64,000 bases of DNA from Plasmodium malariae (Eukaryota; Apicomplexa; Aconoidasida; Haemosporida; Plasmodiidae). The position numbers were made by a program, and so were the translations under genes. The stretch lies in contig NC_041788.1 of assembly GCF_900090045.1 (NCBI RefSeq), positions 1,178,001 to 1,242,000 on the forward strand, read 5' to 3'. Positions 12,039 to 24,683 of the stretch are shown piece by piece (the stretch's first letter is position 1; every line of letters starts with the position of its first letter). The notes under the pieces are model-generated. The model made no database searches. It worked only from the letters and a program-made list of their open reading frames with translations, and was not told the DNA's origin.

Positions 12039-14757
12039 TGCGAAAAAGTTTGGTATTCCCATTTTTGTAGAGTTTTTCCAGTTATACACCAGAATGCGTA
12101 GCATATACGAGCATATACATACGTATACACACAAATACGTAAAATTTTTTTGTATATAGGTGTACATATACATGTAAATATCTTATGCTGAGTATAACAG
12201 ATCATTTTCTTTTTTTTTGATCCTATTTAAGAAAAAAGTGTTTATTTGTTTAACTTATACATACATAAACTTTTTCCATTTTTGTATTAAAATTTTTTAT
12301 TTGAATTTTCCCCTTTTTTTAGCTTATATCACACTATTTTAGATATTTTAATTTTCTTAAAATGTAGAGAGGAAATGAATAAAGAACAACGGATCGTTGG
12401 ATATGCACGTTAAATTCGTACAACAGAGTTTATTGTTTATGCTTATACTGTATGCGTAATGTGTAACTTGCACTTATATTTTTGTACGTACGTACTCATG
12501 TATGTATGGCTGTATGTATGGGAATATGTAGACTTATATACGAATATGCAATGCTCTGTTTGCATTATTATTCTCAAGGCAAATGCAATTTATAATTAAA
12601 CATCACGTAGTGAAAATTTCATTGACATATTTTACACACATACAATTAAAGTATGGCCCTTTTAAAATATTTTCAAAAATATAAAAAAACACTTATGGGG
12701 ATATTTTTAAGACATGCATTCCTTATTATTGACCAATTTTAAATGAACAAAAAAGATACTTAAAATATTTTTTTCTCCATTCTTGTTTTTTGTTTTTCTT
12801 TAATAAAATTTTTAAAAATAGTCTATTAAATTATACAAATGGAAATATAATAAAATTTTTTTTTTTTTTTTTTTTTTTGTAGCTAGCCAATATAAAATGT
12901 TTCATTCTTATAGCATATACAATATGTAGAGACCAGTGAAATTATTTTCATTTTTGACGTTTCTTAAAATGTTTAAAAAATAAGTAAAAATTGTATGTAA
13001 TAAATGATTGTACATTGAGTTAAAAGTTACCACTACAATTTTACTCATTTTTGAATGTAAGGAATAATAATTTTTTTTCTTTTTATTCATATACTTTATT
13101 TTTATTTGTTTATTTTTTTTTTTTTTTTTTGTGCATTTGTAAATGATTGTAAACGTATGATCTCTTTTTGCAGCAAAAAAAATTAAGAACATACAATTTT
13201 TACTTTTTTAATTGTCTCTTATAATAATGAATTGTTTTCGCCTATGAGGGGAATTCGCGTAACAGTTATATATTTATGTACATATATAAATATACATGAA
13301 CATATACACGTATACATATTTTTGCCATTTCGCCTTATTTTCAAATCATTATGGTCTCATAAACACACAGTTGCAAAAATGTCTTGTTAAAAAGAAAAAC
13401 AAATATGAATATATTGCATTTACAACAATTTTGCAAAACCTTTTTAATTTTTTACATGTGCATATATAATTTATGAAGTTAAAAAAATTTGAAAAAAATT
13501 CAAAAAATGAAAAAATATTAATGCCATAAAACTACCATCTAGCACAGCATGTGAATCATTAAAAACTCCTAAAATTACGAGTACCTCATTATACACGCTA
13601 TATGTATATGTATACATATCATTGTTTATATATTATATTAAAGACATGTTTATCATTGTCTTTTTTTTTTTTTTTTTTTTTTGCATATAAAGTACACGAA
13701 TAAAATGCTATAATAAAAGGAGAGAAAAATGAATGAACATAAAATGAGCAAAACGTTAATGCAACAAAAATGAGGAATATAAGAAAGTACAATATAATTA
13801 TTATAACGTCATTAAAGGTATTCATATACATGTACATATGCACATACATATACATATGCATGCATACAAATATATACTGCTAGATCAGTTAACCCTGTTT
13901 TGTACCTGTCACATGTGTTACTATGCCATGTACACGTTATTTTTCCTTATCACCCTGCAAAAAATTGTTATTCCGTTAGTGTGAAATATCATCTTTCATA
14001 GTATCTTATTTTTATATTGCTAATTTCTAAAATAATATTTGATTGTTTTTGATTACTTTTAATTACATTTGATTATTTTCCTTTTTATTTGTTTTAATTT
14101 TCAAATTCACCCGCCGCCATCCCAATAATGTGTACCCTTGTACAGTTAATATAAAGCTAAATTAATGTATATGTATATGTGTATGTGTTCGCTTCTGTGT
14201 ATTTGTATGTACATGTACGTTTACCTGAGCAAATATCTTCATGAACTTACAGGTGTATACACGCTTTTACTTGCATACTGTATGTATATTTGTATGAATG
14301 TTTTTTTTCACAATGAATTCAAAAAAGATATTAATAATATTATAAAAGTTTGAGCAGTGAAATACATAAAAATAGTTACATGAGTAACTAGGGAAAAAAA
14401 AACGTTTTTGTTTTTTCAACCCTTTTCCGTTTAATGTAATTATTTTGCGCAGTGCATATAGTATGATTATTTATTGTTTAAATACATAATAAAAAAAACT
14501 GTTTAAATATCCTTTTTTTTCTTTTTTTCGTTTTCTTGATTTCCCGTTTTTTCTCTTTTTCGTTTTCTTGATTTCCTTTTTTTTTTTTTTTTTTGTTTAA
14601 GTTGTATTATATGGTGTTTTGCTAGTGTATATTTATCATAAAAATCATTAATTGAATTGGTGAAATATATGGTATATTTATGTATGTATATATATATCTA
14701 TGCAAGTTTTAGAAAAACTTGCTTCTCCAAAAAGAACATAATACACAATTGAAAAAA
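12039..14757. other. Intergenic region, 2.7 kb, no gene seen
   Basis: It lies between two plus-strand genes, so it holds the 3' flank of G3PAT and the 5' flank of the large gene at 14758. It contains poly(T) tracts (about 12855-12880, 13110-13130, 13662-13682, 14576-14594) and TATG/ACATAT microsatellite patches. A relatively G+C-rich patch occurs at about 14109-14128 (CACCCGCCGCCATCCC), about 630 bp before the next start codon. No open frame here has protein-like composition. Confidence 0.65.
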
Positions 14758-17700
14758 ATGCATCAGAAGCATTTACAAGGAGACAATAATGAAGTTGAAA
14801 CAATTGGAGGAGTGGTTAGTGATAAGGTTATTAATATTAATTCAAAAGGGATGAAGGACATCTCAAATGACAACCTTAACAAATCAAGAGATCATGCAGA
14901 CAATTATGTGAATATAGGTGAATCATATGAGGAGAATCTACTTTATACTGAAAACAGAAAAAACAATAATGAAAATAGTTCATCTACATGTAGTGAAAAA
15001 TATATAAATATATTTGACTCCAATGAAAAGGAGTTACATAGAACTAAAAATGAAGAAGCAAATATCAGAGAAAAAGATACCTTATACAATTCAAAATCAA
15101 AATTGTATAAAACGAAAAAAAAATTGTCGCCTTATTCTTATGAGGAAGAAACTGATTACACAACAATTATCACAAAAAGGGAGATTAATAATCAGCCTAA
15201 AAAGGAGTATATTAATGAGCATAGTGAGGAGAATAACAATGAGGACGCTTATAATTTGAAGGGCACAAATATACCAGGGGACTCCAGCGTAGGAGTTATA
15301 GTTAATAATAGCTTGATACTAAAACGTAAAGATACGGGAGACACGGAAAAAAAATGTTCTTTTAGTGAATTAAAACATAATAATGCACATAATGAAAAAG
15401 AGAAGAATAAAAAAGAGCTCAATAATACCGCAGAGGATAACGAAAATACACCGAGTGTGCAAAGTGAAGAAAATGGGAGAAGAAATGTCACAATAAGTCA
15501 TATGGGGGAGAAAGAAAAAAAAAAGAAAAAAAATGAACAAAATAGTTGCCTGAACAAACAAGATTTAATAAAAAGCTTAAATGAAAAATGGTCAGATAAA
15601 TTAAACGAAATTTATACAAAGAAAAGTATAAATATTAAGAATATACAAAAAGATGAAAAGATTGTTGATCATTTTATATCACCTATAGTAAAAAATGAAG
15701 TAAGTGTACAAAACTTAAAGGAAAAAAAAAGTGAAATTATAACGAATTTTGAAAAATTTTCCTCACATTCAAAAAAGCAGAATAATATATCTTGTAATAT
15801 AAAAAATAAGAGTACAAAATTTTTTCCTAATAATAATACGAATTCTATGAACCACACACGAAATCAAAATTTGCAGGAAGAAATAATAATACAAAAAATT
15901 GTTTTACAGCAAAATGACATGAATGACAAGGTCCAAAAAACGGTAAATAGTATTGAAAATATGCTTGACGAAACGGAAAGGAAAAATATGAATAACTCTA
16001 TGAGAAAATCTAAGAACTTCAATAAAAGGAGAAACAGTGAAGTTCAAAATAATTTGAGTAGGGAGGAAGAAATACAAATCGACAGATTGAGTAAGCATTT
16101 CGAATTTTCTTCATCCCCTTCTTCGTTTCCTCCCTCTTTTCCTACGTCTTTTCCTGCATCTTTTTCAACTTCTTTTTCAACGTCTCACAACAAATCATCC
16201 ATTTTTCTTGTTAATCCATTAGTGGTAAAAGAAGAGGAAAGTATAGATAATGAAAATCTGAAAAAAGGAAATAATCTTCTATGTCCACAGAATATCAAAA
16301 CAGAGGACACTGACATGTTAGCACTGGATTATAATTTACAACCTGATGATTCACGTGAAATACAACGAAAAATGAAAAATATTAAGGACTCTTTCATTTA
16401 TGAAAAATTAAATAATACCAATTTATTTGAAGAAAAGGAAGTAAAAAGGAGTAATTCTAACTTATCAGAAAAATTAATAAATATAAAAATATATGATGAC
16501 TCGGAAATAGATGAAGTGGATGACAATGAATCAGATTCATTTTGGTTTAATAAAGAAGTATCAGCTGTTTTAAATAAATCAGAATATTATCCTAATAAAT
16601 ATCTAGATGAGCATATTGAAGGTAAGGCGATAAAGAACGGTGAAAATTATAACTTTCTGGGATTGAGCTCAACTGGTAAATTGTCAATGAAAAAAAAAAA
16701 TAGTAATAAAAGGATGAGGCAACAAATTAAAAGGTGTAACAGTGATATAATTATGATTGAAAGGGGGTTAAGCAATGTTCTTAGAAATAGAAATACCTTC
16801 GATAATGTAATGATAAGGGGAAATGATGATAAGGACAAAGAAATTGAGGAAGCGTTTGATGTACTCAACAGGGGTAGAAGCAGTAGATGCGGTAATACCT
16901 TAGATAAAAGTAAAAAACATAGTAACAGTAATGACAATATCAGTTGTAATAGCATTGACAGTATCAGCTGTAACAGTAATGACAGTATCAGTTGTAACAG
17001 TAATAGCTATTGTAGAAGTAATAATAAGAAAAAGACCGAAAGCATGAACATTTTAGGCATGTTCGAAAATGTTAAGGCCAAGTTAGCTAGGTATAACCTC
17101 AATGTTGATATTGATAGAATAAATTTTAAAAACGTTGACATATATCAAGTAGATTTTGAAAAACTAGGTTTAAATGTAGATAATTTAGAAAAGGAAGAAA
17201 AATACATTTTATTGTTATACATTTCAGAAAAGAAATTAGAGTATGTTAAGAATGAGAGACAAACATTCAAGAGGATGCATTCGAATATAACACAGTTTCA
17301 GTCAAATCAAAAGGAAATGATAAAAGTGAAAAAGAATAGCTTAAATAATGATTTTTATGAAGATTGTCAGAACTCGCATAAAGGAGATCAATACAGTAAA
17401 AAAGATAACACATTAGTGGATAAGCAGAATTTGAGAATTAGTAGAAATGATAACTGTACGAATGATTTAGGAAAGGCCGAAACAGAAGTAGAAATAGTAG
17501 AAGAAGAAAGAATTTTTACCCCCAAGTGCTCACCAGAGAATGAATGCATAAACGAACGAATAAATTCTAGTACATGTCACCCGCACGATTCATCTCTATA
17601 TAAAATAATCAATTCGCATAAGTATATTTATGCTTCTAACCAGTCTAATGATTATAATATATCTTTGAAAGAAGTACCGGAAATGAAGAAAATTATGAAT

Positions 17701-19830
17701 AATAATAATATTGGAAGTAGTGGTACTGGCAGTAGTGGCACATTTTGCGAAGTAGGGCTCTTCTTTGAGTTTTGCCGTAGAATGATAAAGCAGTACAACT
17801 TGCGGAGAGAAGTATCGAGTAACATAAATTATATCAATGAAAAAACTCTTTTAGAAAAATTTTTTAAAAGTTTTATTTATTTATTTATTCAAGATGAATG
17901 CATTGATCAATTTCTGAAATGTTATGAACATGTTAATGAGGTAAAAAATGTAGAGGATAGTTTGTTGAAAAACTCGCTATGTGTAGAATATATGTGTAAC
18001 ATTCTTTTGAACGATAGTGTAAACGATACAGAATGTAGTGAAAAAGATGTACTGAATAATGAATCTTTAAATTTTCCCGAAATGATGAAAAATATAATAA
18101 AATATTTTATAATAAATGACAATTTAGTTAGTAAAATAAAAGAAATACAAATAATTAATAGGATATTAAAGGATGAAGTTAAAACATACTCTATTAAAGT
18201 CCCATGTATGGATTTATATTTTGATGTAGAACCACATTTCATTGAAGATGTTGAAAGAGTAGTAGTTGGAAAAGATGTAGGCTTTTTTACTATTCAGATA
18301 TTGAACCATGATTATACATATAATTATTACAAAAATAAGAAGGAAACTATAATAAATGATCAAAATAATAATCCTATTTGGAATTTTTTTTATGGCTATT
18401 TAAATGATATATATTATTGGTATAATGAAAAAGACGAAAACGCATTACTTACACCTGTACATATAAAGGATGGATCAGTAAATAGAGATATGAACAATTC
18501 TAAAAGACTATCTAGGAATTTTATTAAACCAAAAAAAAATGAAAATAAAGAACAACAGAATAATTTAAAACTAGAGGGAGAATACGATTGTTTTGAAAAT
18601 TTTGTTGACGATAAAAGTAATGATTCTTTAAAAAATTATGAAGCACATAGTAAAAATGATACAGGAGATAAGAAAAACAAAGACTTACGAGGAGAAGGTG
18701 ACAAAGTTAAATCAATAAATACAGACAAAATAAATGAGAAACTCAAAAAAAAATGTGAGCAGATTGATGAAGCAGAATATATTCATTTTATCGAAAAGAA
18801 CAAATATGTAATGAATATGCATAAAGGAGAAGGCGCAAATGAGGATGAAACAATACTTAGCAGTTCTACTAAGATAGAAGAGTTTCAAATGTACAGTAAC
18901 TTTTCAAGTGTTGACAATTCTAATTGTTTAGATAGCCATATGATGGATAGTAACCCTCTCCAAAAAAATCATCCCCTTGGTACAGTTGATAGTAGTACTA
19001 TTTGCATTAGAAATTATACGGATGCTGTAAAAGGGGGCCCCACATCTAGCAGCAACAGTAGTAATGGCGATAGTAGGAACGATAGAAGTAATGATATAAG
19101 CAATATTAGTTGTAAATATAGTCGAAATGATAATCGTAACTATAGAAGTAATAGTAATACCAAACGTAATGATAACTGCGGTAGTACTAGCCATGGCGAA
19201 GTACAACCCTCTACCCATCTTGAACCGGACTATTATAGCACCTTTATTACAGTTGAGAAAATCGCAAAATGTGAAAATGAGGTACACAACGAGGATGTAG
19301 CACAAATGGTTTCATTCCAATATAAAGGATCCCTACCAAAAGATAAAATGAACGCCTCGAATAAGATATGTAAGATGAATAAAATGAGTAAGAATACAAA
19401 TAGAATAGGTAGCTATTTTTCCTCATATAATAACGAAATATTAACTGCTGTTCATCTTAAAAATGAAAAGGTCGAGAATTTTTCAGATGCGCACTTTATA
19501 TTGGAAAGATGTAGAAAGTATAACAAACAAATAAGTATGTCATATGTGCATATATTAAATTCAAAAACCAAAAAATATTTGGCTGTAAATCTGGAAAATA
19601 AAAAATTTTTATTTACAAATAAATATGATGACACATTTTATACAGATGAGTTTAATATCCAGAATAAAATATCAACATATTTCCAATTACAGTCCATAAC
19701 TGATATGATGAAAAATATTTTAATTGAAGATATAGTTCAAACATTTGTTGATATTTTGTTGAGTCAGGAAATGAATATATTGAATCAAAAAAAAGATACA
19801 CTTACAACAACACATCTCCATATTGGATAG
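14758..19830 (+). CDS. Large conserved Plasmodium-type protein, unknown function
   Basis: A single open frame of 1690 codons. The frame also reads 13 codons upstream from a TTG, but the first ATG is at 14758 in an A-rich context (GAAAAAAATG), which I take as the start. Most of the protein is hydrophilic, rich in Asn, Lys, Glu and Ser. Landmarks: a Phe/Ser/Pro repeat (SFP/SFS units) at residues about 452-478; a Ser/Asn/Cys repeat (units like DSISCNSN) at about 725-755; a better-ordered segment at about 765-850; one with alternating hydrophobic residues at about 994-1225 (LFFEFCRRMIKQYNL ... NPIWNFFYGYLND); and a folded-looking C-terminus at about 1570-1690 (KYLAVNLENKKFLF). No signal peptide, membrane segment or catalytic motif is recognisable. 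The order-rich segments, not the repeats, are where a remote domain could be sought. I do not recognise it. Confidence 0.85.
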   Translation: MHQKHLQGDNNEVETIGGVVSDKVININSKGMKDISNDNLNKSRDHADNYVNIGESYEENLLYTENRKNNNENSSSTCSEKYINIFDSNEKELHRTKNEEANIREKDTLYNSKSKLYKTKKKLSPYSYEEETDYTTIITKREINNQPKKEYINEHSEENNNEDAYNLKGTNIPGDSSVGVIVNNSLILKRKDTGDTEKKCSFSELKHNNAHNEKEKNKKELNNTAEDNENTPSVQSEENGRRNVTISHMGEKEKKKKKNEQNSCLNKQDLIKSLNEKWSDKLNEIYTKKSINIKNIQKDEKIVDHFISPIVKNEVSVQNLKEKKSEIITNFEKFSSHSKKQNNISCNIKNKSTKFFPNNNTNSMNHTRNQNLQEEIIIQKIVLQQNDMNDKVQKTVNSIENMLDETERKNMNNSMRKSKNFNKRRNSEVQNNLSREEEIQIDRLSKHFEFSSSPSSFPPSFPTSFPASFSTSFSTSHNKSSIFLVNPLVVKEEESIDNENLKKGNNLLCPQNIKTEDTDMLALDYNLQPDDSREIQRKMKNIKDSFIYEKLNNTNLFEEKEVKRSNSNLSEKLINIKIYDDSEIDEVDDNESDSFWFNKEVSAVLNKSEYYPNKYLDEHIEGKAIKNGENYNFLGLSSTGKLSMKKKNSNKRMRQQIKRCNSDIIMIERGLSNVLRNRNTFDNVMIRGNDDKDKEIEEAFDVLNRGRSSRCGNTLDKSKKHSNSNDNISCNSIDSISCNSNDSISCNSNSYCRSNNKKKTESMNILGMFENVKAKLARYNLNVDIDRINFKNVDIYQVDFEKLGLNVDNLEKEEKYILLLYISEKKLEYVKNERQTFKRMHSNITQFQSNQKEMIKVKKNSLNNDFYEDCQNSHKGDQYSKKDNTLVDKQNLRISRNDNCTNDLGKAETEVEIVEEERIFTPKCSPENECINERINSSTCHPHDSSLYKIINSHKYIYASNQSNDYNISLKEVPEMKKIMNNNNIGSSGTGSSGTFCEVGLFFEFCRRMIKQYNLRREVSSNINYINEKTLLEKFFKSFIYLFIQDECIDQFLKCYEHVNEVKNVEDSLLKNSLCVEYMCNILLNDSVNDTECSEKDVLNNESLNFPEMMKNIIKYFIINDNLVSKIKEIQIINRILKDEVKTYSIKVPCMDLYFDVEPHFIEDVERVVVGKDVGFFTIQILNHDYTYNYYKNKKETIINDQNNNPIWNFFYGYLNDIYYWYNEKDENALLTPVHIKDGSVNRDMNNSKRLSRNFIKPKKNENKEQQNNLKLEGEYDCFENFVDDKSNDSLKNYEAHSKNDTGDKKNKDLRGEGDKVKSINTDKINEKLKKKCEQIDEAEYIHFIEKNKYVMNMHKGEGANEDETILSSSTKIEEFQMYSNFSSVDNSNCLDSHMMDSNPLQKNHPLGTVDSSTICIRNYTDAVKGGPTSSSNSSNGDSRNDRSNDISNISCKYSRNDNRNYRSNSNTKRNDNCGSTSHGEVQPSTHLEPDYYSTFITVEKIAKCENEVHNEDVAQMVSFQYKGSLPKDKMNASNKICKMNKMSKNTNRIGSYFSSYNNEILTAVHLKNEKVENFSDAHFILERCRKYNKQISMSYVHILNSKTKKYLAVNLENKKFLFTNKYDDTFYTDEFNIQNKISTYFQLQSITDMMKNILIEDIVQTFVDILLSQEMNILNQKKDTLTTTHLHIG

Positions 19831-20669
19831 TTTAAAATATTATGCATTCTGCAAAGAAAATTGCTTGTGTCATTTTTTACTTTTAACTGTGTACATTGGG
19901 AATAGTTTTGAGTTAATTCGTGTGTTTACTTGAATACAGATATAGGACTACAACTACATGATTACAGTTCCATTTTACATTATTTAGTGAAGTTACATGT
20001 ATCTATTTTTCACCTTTGATACGTTACAATTATGTGCACGTTCACTTGCTTACTATATTGCAAGAAACGCCTTATTGGGTAATTTTTTTTGTTTTTTATT
20101 TATATTTTTCTAGCACTCCTATTTTTAGTAGTACATTTTATATACTTTTACATTTTCATTTTTGTTTCAATGACTACAATTGTTTTCAGCATATTTGCCA
20201 TATTATTGCCTCCACCTTTATTCTTCTATAATTTTGATTAAACTATTAGTACCTTTTATTATATTTCGCTGTTTACATTGTAAAATGTAACCTTTCCATA
20301 TATAAATATATATATATGTTAGCATATATATGGTATTATTAATGCAAAGAAGCAAAAAAAAAAAAAAAAATGATATAACATTATTGGGGAAATGTCCTAA
20401 AATTTATGTTCCCGACATTTCTACGTTTTTTCAATTTTCACGCACTAGTATATTTTTCCAAAAAACGAATGAATAAATCATAAGTAAAAGTAAATAATAT
20501 TTATACTAAATATTATGTAAAGGTGATATAGGAACTGTAGCGAAAAATGGAAAAAAGGCTACCCCACGGGGTTGCAGGAAAATATCTACATACATATATA
20601 CATACATATACATATATAACCCTGCGCTTATATGTGCACTTATACGAAATCCGGACCCCTTAAATTATA
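19831..20669. other. Intergenic region between convergent genes
   Basis: The 3' ends of the large unknown gene (plus) and SMC2 (minus) face each other over 839 bp. A G+C-rich patch at 20558-20576 contains ACCCC-AC-GGGGT (20561-20572), a short perfect inverted repeat unusual for this background; it is about 100 bp past the SMC2 stop and might act in 3'-end formation, which is speculation. A poly(A) tract lies at about 20354-20370. No gene seen. Confidence 0.6.
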
Positions 20670-23600
20670 CTAGTCATCTGGCTCCTTCTCATGAATCGTA
20701 ACTCTCCTTCTCTTTACTTCTGTAACCTCTTTTTTGTTTGTACTTTGTCTGACATCTAATGAGTGCCTATTAACTGTAGAAATTCCATCGATAAATCTCA
20801 TTTTAAATAACACATCTGCATGTGAAAACATACCTTCTTTTAATGATACAATAATAAATTGAGAATGAGGGAATTGTGTTCTTATCATATCACCTATATT
20901 CTGAGTATGATTTAAATCTAATGCTGCATCAATTTCATCTAATATATACATTGGTACTGTTCTAACTTTCAATAATGCTAAAATCAACGAAAGAGCCAAA
21001 AGACTTCTCTGACCCCCACTCAACTCAGTTAATGACTCCTTCCAGTTATTGTTAAATGCAATCTAAAAATTTAAAACAGAAATTAACGTATAGTAGTAAG
21101 TACCTCATCGCGCTTGTGCGCTGTTACGTGCGTAACTAAATAGGGAATATTAAAAATACGGGATCCATAAATAAACACGAGATATACAAAAAAGGACGCA
21201 CTGCACTTAATGCACACACATAGGCATACACATTAATGTACACATAGACATATACATATGCGCACGCGCGTGTAAGTATGTTTGTATATCAAGATAACAC
21301 TGGGCATGCCTCTACACGCCTGCAGCTAGCGATTTCATCGCAATTATAAGATTTTCCACTGATATTATCATTCCTTTATTTTTCATTTTCTTTGACAATT
21401 CTTTGCTTCTCTGCTTCCTTACCTTCATCTCTATTCCATTGGACAAGTCCCCATCCACTACGCTTAATTTAGCTTGTGCATTGTTCAGAAGTGTAGAAAA
21501 AATTGCCTGGAAATAATCATTAATTTGCTGGTACATGGCTAATAAGCTTTCACTTTTTTTTACATCCAGATCCGCTATAACTTCCTGTATTTTTTTCTTA
21601 TCCTCTTCTACTTGGGACTTCTTCGTTATTAAATCCTTATAATCCTCCTGAACTTGTTCATACATTTGAACTGCTTTTCTGTTAATGTTTATTGACAATT
21701 TGTTTTGTTCATTCTGAAGTGTTTGAATCTTTTTTTGTATGACATCATGTCTAAAATTTTCAAAATCATAAGGAGTATATTTTTTATTAAACAACGGTTC
21801 ATATGATTCAATCCAGACATGTGTTTTATTTAACTGTTTTATTGTGTCACTTCCTGCTTTAAAATCTGTTTGTAAATCTGTTAATGTATTTTCCAGTTTT
21901 TTCAATTTTAACATATCTTTACTCCTTTTTTTTTCTAAATCTTCAATCTTTTTTACTACTTGTTTAATTTCAATATCATAAGAACTAAAACTGATCTGAA
22001 GTTCCGTAATTTTTTTCTCTAATCCTTTTAACTCTTCCTTTGTAGTATTTATATTGTTTTCAATTTCGTTTATTTTTTTTTCTATTTCATTGATGGTTTC
22101 ATCCGAATTAACTAAATCATTGCTTTCCTTTTCCATTTGTTTCTTATAATTTTCAATTTGCAACAACACATCATCTACCTCCTCTTTTTTTTTATGCTCC
22201 TCTGCTTCCAATTGTTTTATTTTATTTTTTAATTTTTTTACTGCTTCTTTTAAATGTTCCTCTTTTTTATCTTTATCATTTTCATATTCTAATATATCCT
22301 TTTCTATTTTACGTATAATTTCTGTTAATTTTTTTTGTTCTTCATATAATTCACTTAATTCTTTTCTCCCTTTATCAATTTCTTCTTTTGATTGTTCAAT
22401 TTTTTGACATATGCTTCCATATTTACTAGTTTCCATTCTGTTTTCCATATTACTTAAGTTGTTCGTATAGATTTGTATATCTTTATTAATTTTTTTTTTC
22501 CTTTCCTCTGCCTTTTCTAGTATAGCTAGCTTTTCATTAATTTCTTTTAATTTATTTTCTTTCTCGTAGTATTCTTTTTTTTTATTTTCATATTTTTCAT
22601 AATGTACTAAAAACAAATTTATATTTTTATTAGATCCTCCTGACATACTACCCGAAGTATCAAATTTATCTCCTTCTAATGTTATTGTAGGATAAGACAA
22701 TTTCCTATTAGTATTATAAGTTATTTTCTTACATATGTCTACATTTGAACAAATCAGTGTTCCGTTAAACAAGTATTTTATAAGTTTTTCTAATTTTTTA
22801 TCATATTCCATTATGTCTAAAAAATATATTACTTCTTTCTTATCATGTGCATCTAATCCTACAAATTTTCGACATTCCTCAACACTTTTTTCATTTAGAT
22901 CTCTAGAAACTATACAGTCTTCTAATGGAAGCAATGTAACCCTTCTATTACCTTTAGAAAAATTATTATATTCGAATAAACTTTTACTATTTTCTTTGTT
23001 ATGTACTAGTATGTAGGATAACTTGCTTCCTAAAATTAAATGTACTGCTAATGCTGTGTTGTCATACTCCTTCTTTATTTTAATTAATTTATATATTTGA
23101 CCCAATACATCGGATGGTTTCATATTATTAGGAATATCATATCCTATTTTAATATTATTCACTATATTTTTCAATACTTGCAATTCTTGTTGCAATCGTT
23201 CTATATCATTACACAAAGAGTTTCTCTCCTCTTGTAAAGTGCTTAACTCTTCCAAATTGTTGTATTCCTCATTTAATTTTTGCAATTCTTTTTCACATGA
23301 TTCTTTTTTTTTATTTTCTATTTCTTTTTCTTTATTTATTTCATTAAATTCGTTTTCATATTTTTTCCGTTGGTCTTTTAAATTGATAATTTCCTTTTCC
23401 AGATGTTTACTATTTTGTAATAAATTATTTATTTGCGTTTCTGTTTTACTCAAACTTGTTTTATAATTTTTTAATTGTTCTCTAAATGAACCAGTATACT
23501 GATTATTATTCGTACCTGCACTTAATAAACAATTAATTGTGTTCTGCTTTTCATTTAATTCTTCTTTTAACAGTTGTATTTTTTTTTGTAGATCTTCATA

Positions 23601-24683
23601 AGACTTTAAATTTTTGTTATTATTTTCATCATTTTTTTGATAATCATCTAATTTGTTTTCTATACGTTTTATTTCTTTTTTAATACCTTCCTTTTTTTTC
23701 TTTTCCTTTTCCTTTTCTTTGTGTTCTATCTTCGATTCTGATTTTAAATGGGATATTTTTTTTTCTAACTGTTCTTTCTCTTCAATAAGAAGTTTCATAG
23801 GTACACTTGCAACACTAGTTTCACTAGTTAATTTTTCTTTTTCTTGTTTATATTTCTCTATCTCTTTTTCAATATCTTTTATGTCTTTTTCTAAGTCTTT
23901 TTGTTCATTAGTAGCTTCTTCAATTTTTTCTTGATTCTTTTGCATCATATTTTTAGCTACATAGTATTTATACGCAATTTCCACTTTTTCATATTTTTCA
24001 ATTTCTTCACTATTACTAATAAATTTATTATACTCCTCTTTCTCTTTTTTTAATTTTACTAAAGTAGGTTCTATCTCTTCTACTAACACTTTATTTATTT
24101 CGCTTAATTTTTGATCTTTTTTTACCATTAAATTTATTGCATTTGTTCTTTTAACTTCATACAGTTTTGTTCCACTAGATTCTTCAATCAAGCCAAGAAG
24201 CTCAACTGGTTTCATGTTAATAACTTTTGTTATTTTCCCTTGCATAATTAGAAAATGAGGATTATTAATATTTAATTTCAAAGATTGAAAGAAATCGCTA
24301 ATGTCTTTTGGTTTTGCATTGTGACTATTCAAAAGATATCTATTTCTTCCACCTAATACTATTTGTCTAGTAATCGTTATATTTTTCATGTCTCTATATG
24401 GTTCTTGCAGTGGACTAGGCTTTTCTTCATTATTAAATTTTATAGTAACACTTCCTTTTGTTATCCCTGCTTGACCTTGTTTGTAGATTAATTCATCTAA
24501 TCTATTTACTCGAATTAAACTTAAATTATTTATTCCCATAACGAAACAAATAGCATCTAGAACATTCGATTTACCGCTTCCATTTAGACCAGTTATTGCA
24601 TTAAATTGGGGGTGAAATGGCCCTATCACTGTTTTAGTAGGATAGCTTTTAAAGCCATCTAAAATTATCTCTTCAATATGCAT
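20670..24683 (-). CDS. SMC2: Condensin subunit SMC2 (two exons)
   Basis: Exon 1 is 24683-21423 and exon 2 is 21062-20670, giving 1217 residues, normal for SMC2. Exon 1 ends GAG ATG AAG before GTAAGG; exon 2 starts after TTTTTAG and reads [18 protein letters not shown], which restores the conserved family sequence in phase 0. Walker A is at 32-40 (GLNGSGKSN), followed by the SMC2-typical [13 protein letters not shown]. Two long Lys/Glu coiled coils flank a hinge at about 520-680 ([10 protein letters not shown] ... GSMSGGSNK). The signature LSGGQ is at 1101-1105 and Walker B ([11 protein letters not shown]) has D1129 and E1130. The N-terminus ([14 protein letters not shown]) and C-terminal [15 protein letters not shown] identify SMC2 rather than SMC1, 3 or 4. 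It pairs with SMC4 in condensin to compact mitotic chromosomes using ATP. All catalytic motifs are intact. Confidence 0.96.
21063..21422 (-). other. SMC2 intron, 360 bp
   Basis: The donor (AAG|GTAAGG) and acceptor (TTTTTAG|ATT) are both canonical, and the reading frame on either side is conserved SMC2 sequence. The upstream frame stays open for 36 codons into the intron ([12 protein letters not shown]...), so a naive frame call would end the protein before the ABC signature and split the ATPase. The intron also has TACATA/CACGCG microsatellite-like sequence in its middle. Confidence 0.93.

Noticed and set aside
14719..14757. 13-codon upstream extension of the 1690-residue protein
   Set aside because: The frame starts with TTG; the first ATG is at 14758 with a good A-rich context.
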